Source: Desulfobacteraceae bacterium Eth-SRB2 | GTDB taxonomy: Bacteria; Desulfobacterota; Desulfobacteria; Desulfobacterales; UBA11574 | Length of the DNA stretch: 64,000 bases | Direction of reading: 5' to 3' | NCBI GenBank assembly: GCA_004193595.1 | Contig: RPGQ01000009.1 | Coordinates: forward strand, 1 to 64,000 | Part shown: positions 41,943 to 51,791 of the stretch, in pieces | Layout: every line of letters begins with the position of its first letter | Numbering within the stretch: the first letter of the stretch is position 1 | The notes under the pieces: model-generated | The model's database searches: none | Told to the model about the DNA's origin: nothing | Seen by the model: the letters and a program-made list of their open reading frames with translations, nothing else | Program-made: the position numbers and the translations under genes

Positions 41943-42719
41943 TTACTTTTCCTTCCAGTCATGCAACTCAACCCAGATTACCGCGCCGATTTCTATGTCC
42001 TTTTCCTCACCCTTATACTTCAGTTTTTCATCGGCAGTGTTCAAGGCCGCAAATCCCCACCATCCGGACTTTGGCACTGCATAGGTAAATACTCCGTTTT
42101 TATCGGCCTTGATGGTCTGGGTGACCATGTAATCTGTGGGTGCTTGGGCCTTTCCATCTTTGTTATAGTATTCCACCTCCACCTCGGCATATGGGACCGG
42201 CTTTCCGTCCAGTTTGACAATCCCCTGGAAAACGTTTCCGGTATAAAGACCGAATGGCTTTGACAGGGGAACGATCTCGGTTTTCAGCCCGATTTCTTCA
42301 TCCCAGCCTTCATCGTCGCCGAATGCCGTAACCACCGTCTTTGTATAATGCACGATAAAACAATCCTCTGCCGGTTCCCAGTAGGGTTTGGGCTCCATGT
42401 AGAACATGTACACACCCGGTCTTTTTACAGAGTAACCCAATTCCCAAGCCGTATGCCCCATAATGGTCGTCTTTTTTAGATTGTCGAGCAAATTCTGTTT
42501 CTTGCCGTTTGCCATAACCCCGAAAGCAACCGGCGTTACCAATTCCATTCCATGCCCCTCAAATGGGTGAGAAAATGAGAGCGTCACCTTCACATCCTTG
42601 TTCTCGCCCTGCATAACCATACTGTCCGAAGGAATCACCATGCCGAAATGTGCAGAAGCCTGCCCTGCCAGTATGAAGATCGCTGCAATAATAACCGTAA
42701 AAATCATGCCTTTTTTCAT
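41943..42719 (-). CDS. DUF4198 periplasmic protein, probably linked to nickel/cobalt uptake
   Basis: 258 residues. A signal peptide is followed by [19 protein letters not shown]. The DUF4198 body includes [13 protein letters not shown] and the C-terminal Ig-like part ([23 protein letters not shown]). DUF4198 proteins (NikK-like) occur next to nickel or cobalt ECF transporters, as here, and may bind metal. The AAGGAGGTTTTC site precedes the start. The gene is likely co-transcribed with the LbtU-like porin. Confidence 0.85.
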   Translation of the reverse strand: MKKGMIFTVIIAAIFILAGQASAHFGMVIPSDSMVMQGENKDVKVTLSFSHPFEGHGMELVTPVAFGVMANGKKQNLLDNLKKTTIMGHTAWELGYSVKRPGVYMFYMEPKPYWEPAEDCFIVHYTKTVVTAFGDDEGWDEEIGLKTEIVPLSKPFGLYTGNVFQGIVKLDGKPVPYAEVEVEYYNKDGKAQAPTDYMVTQTIKADKNGVFTYAVPKSGWWGFAALNTADEKLKYKGEEKDIEIGAVIWVELHDWKEK

Positions 42720-42734
42720 GAAAACCTCCTTTTT

Positions 42735-42792
42735 CGCAAAAAAAAACCACGAACTTATGGCATCTTCATGATACCCATACCTTCATGGTTTT
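42735..42792 (-). promoter_or_regulatory. Terminator-like structured leader before the DUF4198 gene
   Basis: On the minus strand AAACCATGAA and TTCGTGGTTT pair around GGTATGG and GATGCC, followed by a T-run about 20 bp before the start. A TTGACA with TATAAT-like sequence lies about 100 bp further upstream. The layout resembles the leader of cbiM. Confidence 0.4.
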
Positions 42793-43028
42793 ATGTGTTT
42801 TTTTATGAAATAATTTTTGCCGCAGCCTTCTGACTGCTATTTTTCCAAAAATAATTATATTATAAAATAGATGGTGTCAATAAAATTTTAACCTGATTAT
42901 ATAGGAATTTCCTTTTTTGTATCAGTTTAGCCCTTTGAAAAAATTATCGTTGTTTCATAAAGATAAAATGATACCATTTTTTTAAGCGGCATAGCCGCGT
43001 TGTATAAAATCGCGAAGCGATTTTATAA

Positions 43029-43712
43029 CTATAACTCGTAGACGGTTCGTTTATCTTCCCTGTGGTCTACCATATAAAGCAACGTCCCCTTTTCTTTAAT
43101 CTTGTCTAAAAGCAACGGCAGTTTTTGCCGGTCGATCCGGTAAACCCGGAAGTAAATATTCAGATAATCCGGAGGTGCATTATCCCATGAACTGAGTATA
43201 CTGGCGGTACGGGCCCCATACTCGTGGATGAGTTCCCTGACTTCATTAATTGGACCGGGCATGTCTTTGATGCGTATGGCAAACTGTACCCCTTTTTTCC
43301 CCATTCCGGTCAGGGAAATGAGTACCCTAAAAATATCACTGCGTGTGATAATTCCGAGCAACCGGTTATTTTCATCGACTACCGGGACGCCTGAAATCTT
43401 TTTTTCCAGAAGCACGGCTGCAGCCTCTTCGACCGTATCGTCCGGGTTGGCGATATATACCTGTTTTTTCATTAAATCCCTTACTTTTATCTTGGATATA
43501 AGGAACAAAAGCTCATGCATATCCAGTGTTGTCGCATCAGAAGGGGAAGCTTTTTTCAGATCCCTGTCAGTGATAATTCCTACAATCTTTTTTTTATCCA
43601 TGACCGGCAATATTTTGATATTTTGTTCCTGCAATATATAAATAGCATCTTGCATTGATTCGTCGGGACCCACGGTTATTACCTTTTTACTCATCCAGTT
43701 TTTTACCAGCAT
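43029..43712 (-). CDS. CBS-pair plus ACT domain protein (AcuB-like)
   Basis: 227 residues. Two CBS motifs: MLVKNWMSKKVITVGPDESM, ending VGIITDRDLKKA, and VRDLMKKQVYIA, ending LGIITRSDIFRVL. An ACT-like domain fills residues 140-215. It probably senses an adenine nucleotide or amino acid. It stands alone; the target is unknown. Confidence 0.88.
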   Translation of the reverse strand: MLVKNWMSKKVITVGPDESMQDAIYILQEQNIKILPVMDKKKIVGIITDRDLKKASPSDATTLDMHELLFLISKIKVRDLMKKQVYIANPDDTVEEAAAVLLEKKISGVPVVDENNRLLGIITRSDIFRVLISLTGMGKKGVQFAIRIKDMPGPINEVRELIHEYGARTASILSSWDNAPPDYLNIYFRVYRIDRQKLPLLLDKIKEKGTLLYMVDHREDKRTVYEL

Positions 43713-43856
43713 TTTACCCTCCTGTGTTCTTCATCCTAATTTAACAACCTATTTCATGCAAATAATTATTTCATAAAATATCAGAGGCTTCAAGCACGGC
43801 AAAAAAATATCGCCTTCAGGGGTATACGCATTTTATTTCGGTGCAGCGTAACGACA

Positions 43857-44470
43857 GGGTGGAAATCAAGACCGTTGATAAACGCTGATGCCTTTCTATT
43901 GACAAACTGTGGCTCCGAAGCTTTTTTCAGGTTTCAGGTGTCAGGGTTAAGGATTAAGGGGGAAACCAGGTGACCCATAGAAATTTTATGGACGTGGAGG
44001 ATCTTGAGGTCTATAAAAAGTTGTGTGGATTACCCATCGATGTCTGTGACTTGACGTACAAGTAACCCCAAGAAGAAAAATACGAGTTAGGAAGCCAATC
44101 CAGGCGCTCCTCAAACAGCGCTCCTGCCCAACTTGCCGAAAAAAATGAATCGTTCCCTCAGGGCTATCCCATTACTACTGAACATGTTTCCTGACACCTG
44201 ACACCAAATAGCCATGGCAATCTTAGCAAACAACTGGGGTGCTTAAAATTGCCCATAATATGGCTTTAAAAAATATCCCATATTTATTCCTTCCCGTATG
44301 CCTGGTGTCAGGTTTCAGGTTTCAGGTGTCAGGTGCCAGCGCCTCTGTTCATCATTCCTGACACCTAACACCTGAAACCTTAAGATATGGAACAAAAATG
44401 GGATTAAAATTCCATCTGTATACACGGCGATTTTCACCACCCCAGCAAACAACCGTCTTGATTTACACCC
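43857..44470 (+). mobile_element. TIR-bounded repeat element, copy 2, with target duplication
   Basis: The ends are GGGTGGAAATCAAGACCG and CGGTCTTGATTTACACCC-like. CAGGTTT/CAGGTGT heptamers and their complements lie inside. The loop carries a broken four-helix-bundle gene. The flanks are GTAACGACA and GTAGCGACA, a 9-bp duplication with one mismatch, and the intact site is seen at 41735-41817. This points to insertion by transposition. Confidence 0.8.
43989..44190 (+). pseudogene. Broken four-helix-bundle (23S rRNA IVS-type) gene
   Basis: The frame reads MDVEDLEVYKKLCGLPIDVC, then DLTYK, a stop, then EEKYELGSQSRRSSNSAPAQ and LAEKNE. This is the N-terminal third of the four-helix-bundle family. 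A nonsense codon and the loss of the C-terminus make it non-functional. Parallel fragments lie at 62470 and 63940. Confidence 0.75.
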
Positions 44471-44601
44471 GTAGCGACAGCGTGGAGCGTTCTCCTGGGT
44501 ATTGGGATTCAAATGCGTTTGCCCTGATATTGCCTGCAAAGTCACTTGACTTGGAAATAAAAAGTCTTTATGAATTGCAATTTTTGTGAAGAAGCACTAT
44601 T

Positions 44602-44752
44602 GATGAACTCGTAAAAAGTCCGATTTGGCGGTTTCGTAAAAAGTTCAAATTCAAGGCGTGCAAATTTTGTAATCATGAGGCGTACTTTTCGTACGTTGAA
44701 TGATTGCGAAATGCAACACAACGCAGAAGTTGGACTTTTTACGAGACCGTCA
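44602..44752. repeat. MITE-like element, second copy
   Basis: It has the same ends and centre as 28585-28765 (AACTCGTAAAAAGTCC at the left, GGACTTTTTACGAG at the right). It lacks about 28 bp of the other copy. The rest of 43713-44936 holds no gene besides these repeats. Confidence 0.8.
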
Positions 44753-44936
44753 CTATTAAAACAAGCAATAGTTTAATTCCTTGAAATAAATCGATTTCCA
44801 TCAAGCCATAATATTTATAAAAATACAGTTGAATTTGCAAAATAGTTGACAAATTAATCACATATAATCTTTTACCAATTTATTTACGATCATTTAGGGT
44901 GTTACCAAAACAATAACAAGTGAACACATAAATTAA

Positions 44937-46601
44937 ATGAAACAAAAATTAATAAACCTGATCCGTAACGCGGCAACCCGTGCATATGAAAAAGGTGATT
45001 TGCCTTCAAAAGCGTTTCCAGATATTGAAGTCGAGGTGCCCAAGATAGAATCGCACGGCGATTTTTCAACAAACCTTGCAATGGTCACGGCATCTGTCCA
45101 GAAGATGCCCCCGAGGAAGATTGCAGAATCGATTTTAAAACATGTCACAGATCCGGACAATATTTTGGCAAAAACAGAAATCGCCGGTCCCGGCTTTATT
45201 AATTTTTTTGTAAACATATGGTCCTGGTATCCGGTGTTAAACAAAATCCATAAAGAAGATATCCGTTATGGCGCTTCGGATATGGGCGATGGTGAAAAAA
45301 TCCAGGTGGAATTTGTAAGCTCCAATCCAACAGGGCCTTTGCATGTGGGGCACGGCCGGGGAGCTGCTGTTGGCGACAGCTTGGCGAACATCTTACGGTG
45401 TTGCGGGTATGATGTTCAAAAGGAATATTATATCAACGATTCGGGCCGTCAGATAGATACGTTGGGCAGATCTGTTTTTCTTCGATATAAGGAGTTGCTG
45501 GGAAGAAGAATTCAGTTTTCGGAAGAGAATTATCAGGGCGACTATATTATCGATTTTGCGAAAGAAATAAGCGATAGCAAGGGAAAAACACTTCTGGACC
45601 CGGATGAAGAAACGTCGATTTCATACTGTGCGCAGTTTGCGGCTGAACGCATTATTGCACAGATCCGTCAGGATCTTACGAACTTCGGAATCGAGTTTGA
45701 CAACTGGTTCAGTGAACAGAGCCTTTACGATTCCGGTAAGGTGGGAGCTGTTATAGACCATTTTCGAGATAAAAACATTATATATGAAAAAGACGGCGCC
45801 TTATGGTTTAAAACCCAAGAGTTCGGAGATGAAAAAGATCGCGTAGTGGTTCGCAAAAACGGCCAGACCACCTATTTTGCGTCTGATATCGCATATCACA
45901 TGGATAAGTTTGAACGAGGGTTTGAACGGGTGATAGATGTCTGGGGTGCTGACCATCACGGATATATTTCGCGGGTAGCGGGTGCTATCCAAGCATCTGG
46001 TTTTAATAGAAATCGATTCAAGGTCATACTCATTCAGCTTGTCAATCTTCTGCGTGGGGGCGAGCCTGTTGCCATGTCCACCCGGGCCGGTGAATTTGTT
46101 ACCCTCAGTGATGTGCTTAAAGAAGTCGGAAAAGATGCCGCAAGATTTATTTTTTTAACCCGGCATTATGACAGCCCGCTCGATTTCGACCTGGAGCTGG
46201 CAAAGAAAAAGACCAACGACAACCCGGTTTTTTACGTTCAATACGTGCATGCCCGGATATCGAGTATTGCCCGCAAGGGACGAGAAAGGGGTTTAGACCA
46301 TATCACCGGGGACCAAAAGGCCATGGCAATGCTTAAAGAACCCGAGGAAATCAAGCTTCTGAAAACCATGGCCCGCTATCCGGATGTTTTAAAAAACAGT
46401 GCAAAATTCATGGAACCTCATCGCATAACATTTTATCTCATGGACCTTGCGGCTTGTTTTCATGCCTATTACAATAAGCACAGAGTCCTGTCCGATGATC
46501 CTCTATTGTCCCGGGGCCGGCTCTATATGGTACTGGCGGTTCAAAAAGTCATACGGAATGGATTAACCCTGTTGGGTGTGTCCGCCCCTGATAGGATGTA
46601 A
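44937..46601 (+). CDS. argS: Arginyl-tRNA synthetase
   Basis: 554 residues. The N-terminal additional domain (residues 1-90) recognises tRNA. The class I motif is [20 protein letters not shown]. The KMSKS-like part is [10 protein letters not shown]. The DALR anticodon-binding domain begins with [11 protein letters not shown]. It charges tRNA-Arg. Confidence 0.96.
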   Translation: MKQKLINLIRNAATRAYEKGDLPSKAFPDIEVEVPKIESHGDFSTNLAMVTASVQKMPPRKIAESILKHVTDPDNILAKTEIAGPGFINFFVNIWSWYPVLNKIHKEDIRYGASDMGDGEKIQVEFVSSNPTGPLHVGHGRGAAVGDSLANILRCCGYDVQKEYYINDSGRQIDTLGRSVFLRYKELLGRRIQFSEENYQGDYIIDFAKEISDSKGKTLLDPDEETSISYCAQFAAERIIAQIRQDLTNFGIEFDNWFSEQSLYDSGKVGAVIDHFRDKNIIYEKDGALWFKTQEFGDEKDRVVVRKNGQTTYFASDIAYHMDKFERGFERVIDVWGADHHGYISRVAGAIQASGFNRNRFKVILIQLVNLLRGGEPVAMSTRAGEFVTLSDVLKEVGKDAARFIFLTRHYDSPLDFDLELAKKKTNDNPVFYVQYVHARISSIARKGRERGLDHITGDQKAMAMLKEPEEIKLLKTMARYPDVLKNSAKFMEPHRITFYLMDLAACFHAYYNKHRVLSDDPLLSRGRLYMVLAVQKVIRNGLTLLGVSAPDRM

Positions 46602-46677
46602 TTATATGTCTCGGAACTTCTACAATTTATTGCAAATAATAGTATATGTTAGGCTTATATTTTAAATTCGGACATGG

Positions 46678-46918
46678 AATATTGGAATGATGGAATATTG
46701 GAATAATGATTTAAAGAAGATGACATTCCACTATTTAATTCCCGTTAAGAGGAGTTTTACAATAACCCAACTTTCCATTTTCTCTCTGAGCCGTAGACTC
46801 TCCGAGCCGGAGGCCCAACACCCATTATTCCAGTGTTCCAATATTCCAACATTCCAATTGTGAGCAAAGCGAACTATCTTAAATTTTTGGTGTCTTCGTG
46901 CCTTTGTGGCTGAACGTT
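46678..46918. repeat. Inverted tandem-oligomer repeat (8-nt arms) with attached right end of another element
   Basis: The left arm has GGAATATT, GGAATGAT and GGAATAAT; the right arm has TTATTCC, AGTGTTCC, AATATTCC and AACATTCC. After it, at 46880-46918, is GTGTCTTCGTGCCTTTGTGG, the right arm of the 38493 type. No gene is present. Confidence 0.7.
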
Positions 46919-46926
46919 AACAACTA

Positions 46927-47610
46927 ATGGAAAAAAAAGAAAAGACTTCGCCTAACAAAAAGAAATCCTCGACTCCGTGGACTCGCAAAGGGTTGACCCT
47001 GTGGATTTGCGTGACCTTTTTTGCATGTGCATGGATGTTTGTCCTGGGGATCTTCGTGGGAAGAGGAACCGCCCCTGTACGGTTTGATATCGAAAAGCTC
47101 GAAAACGAATTGGTCGCTTTAAGGGAAGATCTTATGAAGAAGGAAGTCAAACGATATAACCTGGATTCACTTTCAGCGGATAATATAACCCCACTGGGAT
47201 TTCCCGAGGCCTTGAAACATACCGGGGGTGAAGAGCGGTTAAAAGCGGATATACCCAAAAAAAAACCAAAGCCTTTGGGTGAACATACCGTTTCTAAAAC
47301 AAAAAAAACGTTGGTATCCAGAAAGGCCTCAACCCGAAAAAAGAAAACCGCCACTATTAAAAAATCGGTCAAAGAAAATAAAAATTTTACGATTCAGGTG
47401 GCCGCATTAAAAGATTCAAAAATTGCCGATAACATGGTGGCAGAGTTTAAAAAAAGAGGATACCCCGCGTACAGGAGCATGGGAAAAATTCCAGGCAAGG
47501 GCATCTTCTATAGGATAAGGATAGGGTCTTTCAAAAACAGAGCCGATGCCGACATCATGCTCAACCGGCTGGAAAAAGAAAACATAAAAGCAAACATCGT
47601 TCCGCGATAG
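46927..47610 (+). CDS. SPOR-domain membrane protein
   Basis: 227 residues. An N-terminal helix (GLTLWICVTFFACAWMFVLG) places it in the inner membrane. A long lysine-rich linker follows. The SPOR domain spans the last ~70 residues (FTIQVAALKDSKIADNMV and YRIRIGSFKN). SPOR domains bind denuded peptidoglycan at division septa. It follows argS, a common order. Confidence 0.9.
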   Translation: MEKKEKTSPNKKKSSTPWTRKGLTLWICVTFFACAWMFVLGIFVGRGTAPVRFDIEKLENELVALREDLMKKEVKRYNLDSLSADNITPLGFPEALKHTGGEERLKADIPKKKPKPLGEHTVSKTKKTLVSRKASTRKKKTATIKKSVKENKNFTIQVAALKDSKIADNMVAEFKKRGYPAYRSMGKIPGKGIFYRIRIGSFKNRADADIMLNRLEKENIKANIVPR

Positions 47611-47768
47611 TTTCTTAAAAAAAGTTAGAAGTGAGCTAAAGTGAGCTAAAGTGAGCTAAAATTATGGAATTCTGTCATTTTGTTTATAAATATGGAGCAA
47701 AGCGACGCCTTAATTAACTTTAGGCACTTCAAACTTTAGTTCACTTTAGTCACTTGTCCAGCTTTAGG
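47611..47768. repeat. Inverted tandem-oligomer repeat (10-nt arms)
   Basis: Three GTGAGCTAAA units are followed by the core GGAATTCTGTCATTTT and GGAGCAAAGCGACGCC. Complementary CTTTAGTTCA and CTTTAGTCAC units follow. Ends are GTTTCTTAA and TTGTCCAGCTTTAGGAG. Core and ends match the 11718 element. Confidence 0.75.
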
Positions 47769-47775
47769 AGATATT

Positions 47776-48066
47776 ATGAAAATAACAAAAGAGGAAGTCC
47801 TTTATGTGGCAAACCTTGCCCGTCTCGATGTTGACAAGGTGCTTATAGACAAGTTTGCCGGACAAATTGGAACCATATTGGAATATGTCGATACATTAAA
47901 ATCCGTTGACACCCAAGGTGTGACGCCGACCTCTCATGCCATTTTCTTGACCAACGCCTTTCGGGAAGATGATGAAAAACAAAGTGTTGACTCTGATTCG
48001 GCACTTTCCAATGCCCCTAAAAAAGAGGATGGAAATTTTATCGTTCCAAAAGTGATTAACTCGTAA
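47776..48066 (+). CDS. gatC: Asp/Glu-tRNA amidotransferase subunit C
   Basis: 96 residues: MKITKEEVLYVANLARLDVD, then the conserved IGTILEYVDTLKSVDT. It stabilises the GatCAB complex that makes Gln-tRNA or Asn-tRNA. It precedes gatA by 15 bp. gatB is not in the window. Confidence 0.93.
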   Translation: MKITKEEVLYVANLARLDVDKVLIDKFAGQIGTILEYVDTLKSVDTQGVTPTSHAIFLTNAFREDDEKQSVDSDSALSNAPKKEDGNFIVPKVINS

Positions 48067-48081
48067 AAAGGAACAACAAGT

Positions 48082-49542
48082 ATGAAACTGTATGAACTTA
48101 CGATAAAAAAAGCCCACATGCTTTTAAAGAAAAAAGAAATATCTTCTCAGGAACTGACCCGGGCGGTCCTTGATCGTATCGACGCTGTGGAGGAGCACGT
48201 GGGTGCATATATCACCTTGGACAGTGAAATGGCCTTGGCCCAGGCCAAGATTGCCGATAAAGAAATTTCCCGGGGCAACATTTTGCCCTTGACCGGTATT
48301 CCTCTGGCAATCAAGGATCTTATGTGCACAAAGGGCCTGCGTACGACCTGTGCTTCCAGGATTCTCGAAAATTTCGTTCCGCCTTACGATGCTACCGTAG
48401 TAAAAAAGCTGAAAACACAAGGTGCTGTAATTGTCGGCAAAGCCAATATGGATGAATTTGCCATGGGCTCATCCAACGAACATTCCGCCATAAAACTTAC
48501 CCACAACCCCTGGGACCTGACGCGTATCCCCGGCGGGTCAAGCGGAGGCTCCGCAGCGGCGGTCGCCGCGGATATGTGTATCGGATCATTGGGATCGGAT
48601 ACCGGCGGGTCGATCCGTCAACCCGCGTCACACTGCGGTGTTGTGGGGATGAAACCTACATACGGCAGGGTTTCCCGATTCGGACTGGTCGCATTTGCCT
48701 CCTCTTTAGATCAGATCGGTCCGCTGACCAAGGATGTCACCGATTGCGCCATGTTAATGAATGTTATTTCCGGATACGATTCCGCCGATTCCACATCAGT
48801 GCCTGAAGATGTGCCGGATTATACCTCTTTTCTTGAGGACGATTTAAAAGGGATGGTTGTCGGCATCCCAAAGGAATACAGTGCCGCCAAAGGTTTGGAT
48901 CCCGATGTCTCCCATGCGGTTAAACATGCCGTTGAAAAAATTCAAGCTATGGGGGCCGGGTGTGTTGAAGTCTCTTTGCCTCACACGGAACATGCAGTGG
49001 CTGCCTATTATGTGATTGCACCTTCAGAAGCAAGTTCCAATCTTGCCCGGTACGACGGGGTTAAGTATGGTTACCGGGACAAGAATAAGAAAAGTCTGAT
49101 GGAAATGTACAAAAGCACTCGTTCCAGGGGGTTCGGCCCGGAAGTTCAACGGCGTATTATTCTGGGCACATACTCGCTTTCCGCAGGGTATTATGATGCA
49201 TACTACGGCAAGGCATCCCAGGTTCGAACCTTGATCATTGAGGATTTTAAAAATGCATTTGAAAGCTGTGATGTAATCCTGTCCCCGGTGGCGCCCACCC
49301 CGGCCTTTAAAATAGGGGAAATGGTCGATGATCCGTTGACCATGTATTTATCCGACGTCTTTACCCTTTCAGCAAACCTTGCCGGAATACCGGGAATGTC
49401 CATTCCTTGCGGGTTTTCATCAAAAGGACTTCCCATCGGGCTTCAAATGATGGCAAAACATTTCGAGGAGGGAAAACTGTTTAAAGTTTCCTACAATTTC
49501 GAGCAGGCCACCGATTTTCACAAGAAAAAACCAAATCTATAA
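48082..49542 (+). CDS. gatA: Asp/Glu-tRNA amidotransferase subunit A
   Basis: 486 residues. The amidase catalytic triad is visible: lysine in AIKDLMC, cis-serine in [13 protein letters not shown] and the nucleophile in [12 protein letters not shown]. It produces ammonia from glutamine for transamidation. Typical full length and start. Confidence 0.96.
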   Translation: MKLYELTIKKAHMLLKKKEISSQELTRAVLDRIDAVEEHVGAYITLDSEMALAQAKIADKEISRGNILPLTGIPLAIKDLMCTKGLRTTCASRILENFVPPYDATVVKKLKTQGAVIVGKANMDEFAMGSSNEHSAIKLTHNPWDLTRIPGGSSGGSAAAVAADMCIGSLGSDTGGSIRQPASHCGVVGMKPTYGRVSRFGLVAFASSLDQIGPLTKDVTDCAMLMNVISGYDSADSTSVPEDVPDYTSFLEDDLKGMVVGIPKEYSAAKGLDPDVSHAVKHAVEKIQAMGAGCVEVSLPHTEHAVAAYYVIAPSEASSNLARYDGVKYGYRDKNKKSLMEMYKSTRSRGFGPEVQRRIILGTYSLSAGYYDAYYGKASQVRTLIIEDFKNAFESCDVILSPVAPTPAFKIGEMVDDPLTMYLSDVFTLSANLAGIPGMSIPCGFSSKGLPIGLQMMAKHFEEGKLFKVSYNFEQATDFHKKKPNL

Positions 49543-49551
49543 AAGATGATT

Positions 49552-49985
49552 TAACCACGAAGAACACGAAGGGGCACGAAGATTGGAATTTGATGAATTG
49601 TCAAATAAAGTTATTGGGTGTACAATTGAGGTGCACCGCAATTTAGGACCCGGATTGCTTGAATCAACCTATGAACAGTGTCTTGCCCATGAGTTGAAAA
49701 TTGAAGGCATGCCATTCAAGTTACAATACCCTCTTCCTGTTGAATACAAAGGTATAAAGCTTGATTGTGGTTATCGGATTGATCTACTTGTTGCCAATAG
49801 CTTAATTGTTGAGTTGAAAAGTGTAGAAAATGTGTTACCAATCCATCAAGCTCAACTACTAACATATATGAAATTGTCAGGTATAAAAATCGGATTATTG
49901 ATGAATTTTAACGTTAAATATATGAAGGACGGAATTAAGCGAATGGTTTTATAAATTCTTCGTGCACTTCGTGTTCTTGGTGGTA
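49552..49985. repeat. Inverted tandem-oligomer arms around the GxxExxY gene
   Basis: The left arm (49552-49582) has ACCACGAAGAACACGAAGGG, then GCACGAAGA. The right arm (49957-49984) has CTTCGTGCACTTCGTGTTCT, then TGGTGGT. The arms are complementary and the whole gene lies in the loop, like the gene-free elements elsewhere. Confidence 0.8.
49583..49954 (+). CDS. GxxExxY family protein (PD-(D/E)XK-like)
   Basis: 123 residues from a TTG at 49583; no in-frame ATG lies near the usual N-terminus. The family signature GPGLLESTYEQCLAHEL contains G..E..Y. The nuclease-like core is LDCGYRIDLLVANSLIVELK, with an aspartate and E-x-K. Its cellular role is unknown; a nuclease-type fold is likely. The ribosome site would lie in the left repeat arm. 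Confidence 0.85.
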   Translation: MEFDELSNKVIGCTIEVHRNLGPGLLESTYEQCLAHELKIEGMPFKLQYPLPVEYKGIKLDCGYRIDLLVANSLIVELKSVENVLPIHQAQLLTYMKLSGIKIGLLMNFNVKYMKDGIKRMVL

Positions 49986-50024
49986 AAAAAATTATATTGA
50001 TTTCTTATTAGAGGGGGTTCAGTA

Positions 50025-50204
50025 ATGAGTATTCAACCAAAAGGAGAAGATTTGAGGAAAGCCGTCAAGTGGGTTTCCGAAGAATGCAAGTTCAACAAGG
50101 AAAAGGAATTAAAGGCGCTCATCGAGGAGGCATGCCTGAAATTCAACCTGTCGCCCGTGGATGCGGATTTTTTACTCCGCACCCTGCAAGAACAAGAAAA
50201 GTAA
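50025..50204 (+). CDS. Small 59-residue charged protein
   Basis: From the ATG at 50025: MSIQPKGEDLRKAVKWVSEE, then CKFNKEKELKALIEEACLKF, then NLSPVDADFLLRTLQEQEK and stop. A GAGGGGGTTC site precedes it. It is helical and acidic/basic-patterned and looks like a genuine small gene. I do not know its function. Confidence 0.7.
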   Translation: MSIQPKGEDLRKAVKWVSEECKFNKEKELKALIEEACLKFNLSPVDADFLLRTLQEQEK

Positions 50205-50205
50205 C

Positions 50206-50352
50206 TAGTTTCCATCCAGAAATGGCCCTTTTCCGCAATCTCTGCGTCAATCTGCGGAATCACTTGTGCGGCGTACTACGTGTACGCCTCCGCGTAATTC
50301 CTTGATTTCCTTGACCTTGCGAAAAACTGCTCATTTCTGAATTGGAAACTTA
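50206..50352. repeat. Palindromic repeat with AGTTTCCATCCAGAAATGG ends
   Basis: The ends are AGTTTCCATCCAGAAATGG and, inverted, CATTTCTGAATTGGAAACT. The centre contains GGCGTACTACGTGTACGCC. It lies between the small gene and the IS630 element and has no gene. Confidence 0.65.
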
Positions 50353-50387
50353 ATTTGTGTCCCAATTGTATTTATGGATGGACACTA

Positions 50388-51771
50388 TAGTTCGTCGCAA
50401 ATGAATTGATACTTGACAAAGGGGTTAATCCATGATATTCTGTTCATAATTTCAATTCATTCAAACAGAAAAATGGATAGATCATGGTATCATGTCGTGG
50501 CAAGCCACTAAGCCCCGAAATAAAGAAGCTTACTGTCTCTGCTAAGCAGTATTTTGATCGAAACAAACTGACACCTGCAGAACCAAGTGTGAAGCGTACT
50601 TCAGATGCTCTTGGTATTGGTATAGCAACAGTCAAACGCATTATGGCCGACTATAATCGTGATCCTGGTCTGCTCGATAAACCTACAAAATTACGTGGGC
50701 GCCCTATTTATGCTGTTAGCGTGTCGTATCAAGAATCTACTCGGTCATATATTCGAACTGCAAACAAAAAAGGAGAGCATATAACGCTTGCAGTTATTAA
50801 AAACTTCTTAGAGGAAGAATATCCTGACCAAACATTTAACAAAGCAACATTAGCCAGAACGCTTAATAGGTGGGGATTTGAATTTGGACAGGGAATAAGA
50901 TCCCAACACTTAAAAGAGAAGGATCATGTGATTGCCGCCAGGCAGCGTTATTTGCGCGAAATGAGGAGCAATCGAGTTCCCGGGAAAGGCATTGATACAA
51001 TTCGCCCGGAAGTTTATCTTGATGAGTCGTATGTAAACAAGAATCATAGCAATGACTTTATATGGTATTACGGTGAAGATGGCCCTTGGGTGCAAAAGCC
51101 GACAGGCAAAGGAGAACGTCTTATCATTATCAATGCCATAACTAAATCTGGTTGGGTTCCAGGTTCAAAGCTTGTGTTTAAGAGTACGAGAAAGACAGGG
51201 GATTATCACGGCCAAATGAATTGGGAATTATTTAAAAAATGGTTTACGGAAATGCTCCTTCCTAATATTCCGGAACAGTCCTTCATCATCATGGATAATG
51301 CTCCATACCACAATATCTTATCAGAGCACTCCCCTCCAACGCCACAAAGCTCGAAGAAGAAAATCAAGAAATGGCTTGAACAAAATAAAGTTTACTGTCG
51401 TGATGATTGCCTAAAGCCTGAGTTGGTCGAGCTTTTGATCAAAATGGTCCCTGAACAGATCTATGCAGTCGACGAAATAGCTACATCATTTGGCCATAAG
51501 GTTCTCAGAACTCCACCGTATCATCCAGAACTACAACCGATAGAAACATGCTGGGGCGTAGTAAAAAATCATGTAGCCAGAAATTGCGACTTTACCGTGA
51601 AAAACTTGATAAAGCAGCTCGATTGTGGGTTTAATAAAGTCACCGCTTCAACATGCGAAAAAATTATTAAAAAAGTAAGAAAAATTGAGGATGAATTTTG
51701 GACAACAGATATAAAGATGGACGCACAATAATTCAGATATTTAGGTATCAATTCATTTGCGACGCACTATA
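50388..51771 (+). mobile_element. IS630-family insertion sequence
   Basis: Inverted repeats read GTTCGTCGCAAATGAATTGA on the left and, inverted, GTGCGTCGCAAATGAATTGA on the right. Both ends abut TATA, consistent with the TA target of IS630 elements. One intact transposase lies inside. The element separates the 59-residue gene from mutL. Confidence 0.88.
50484..51731 (+). CDS. IS630-family transposase
   Basis: 415 residues. An N-terminal winged-helix (SVKRTSDALGIGIATVKRIM) precedes a DDE core: VYLDESYVNK, FIIMDNAPYHN and PYHPELQPIETCWG. The final glutamate is in IETCWG. Full length, so it may be active. Upstream of it a -35-like TTGACA is at 50413. Confidence 0.93.
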   Translation: MVSCRGKPLSPEIKKLTVSAKQYFDRNKLTPAEPSVKRTSDALGIGIATVKRIMADYNRDPGLLDKPTKLRGRPIYAVSVSYQESTRSYIRTANKKGEHITLAVIKNFLEEEYPDQTFNKATLARTLNRWGFEFGQGIRSQHLKEKDHVIAARQRYLREMRSNRVPGKGIDTIRPEVYLDESYVNKNHSNDFIWYYGEDGPWVQKPTGKGERLIIINAITKSGWVPGSKLVFKSTRKTGDYHGQMNWELFKKWFTEMLLPNIPEQSFIIMDNAPYHNILSEHSPPTPQSSKKKIKKWLEQNKVYCRDDCLKPELVELLIKMVPEQIYAVDEIATSFGHKVLRTPPYHPELQPIETCWGVVKNHVARNCDFTVKNLIKQLDCGFNKVTASTCEKIIKKVRKIEDEFWTTDIKMDAQ

Positions 51772-51791
51772 ACTATCAATAAACACGCATT

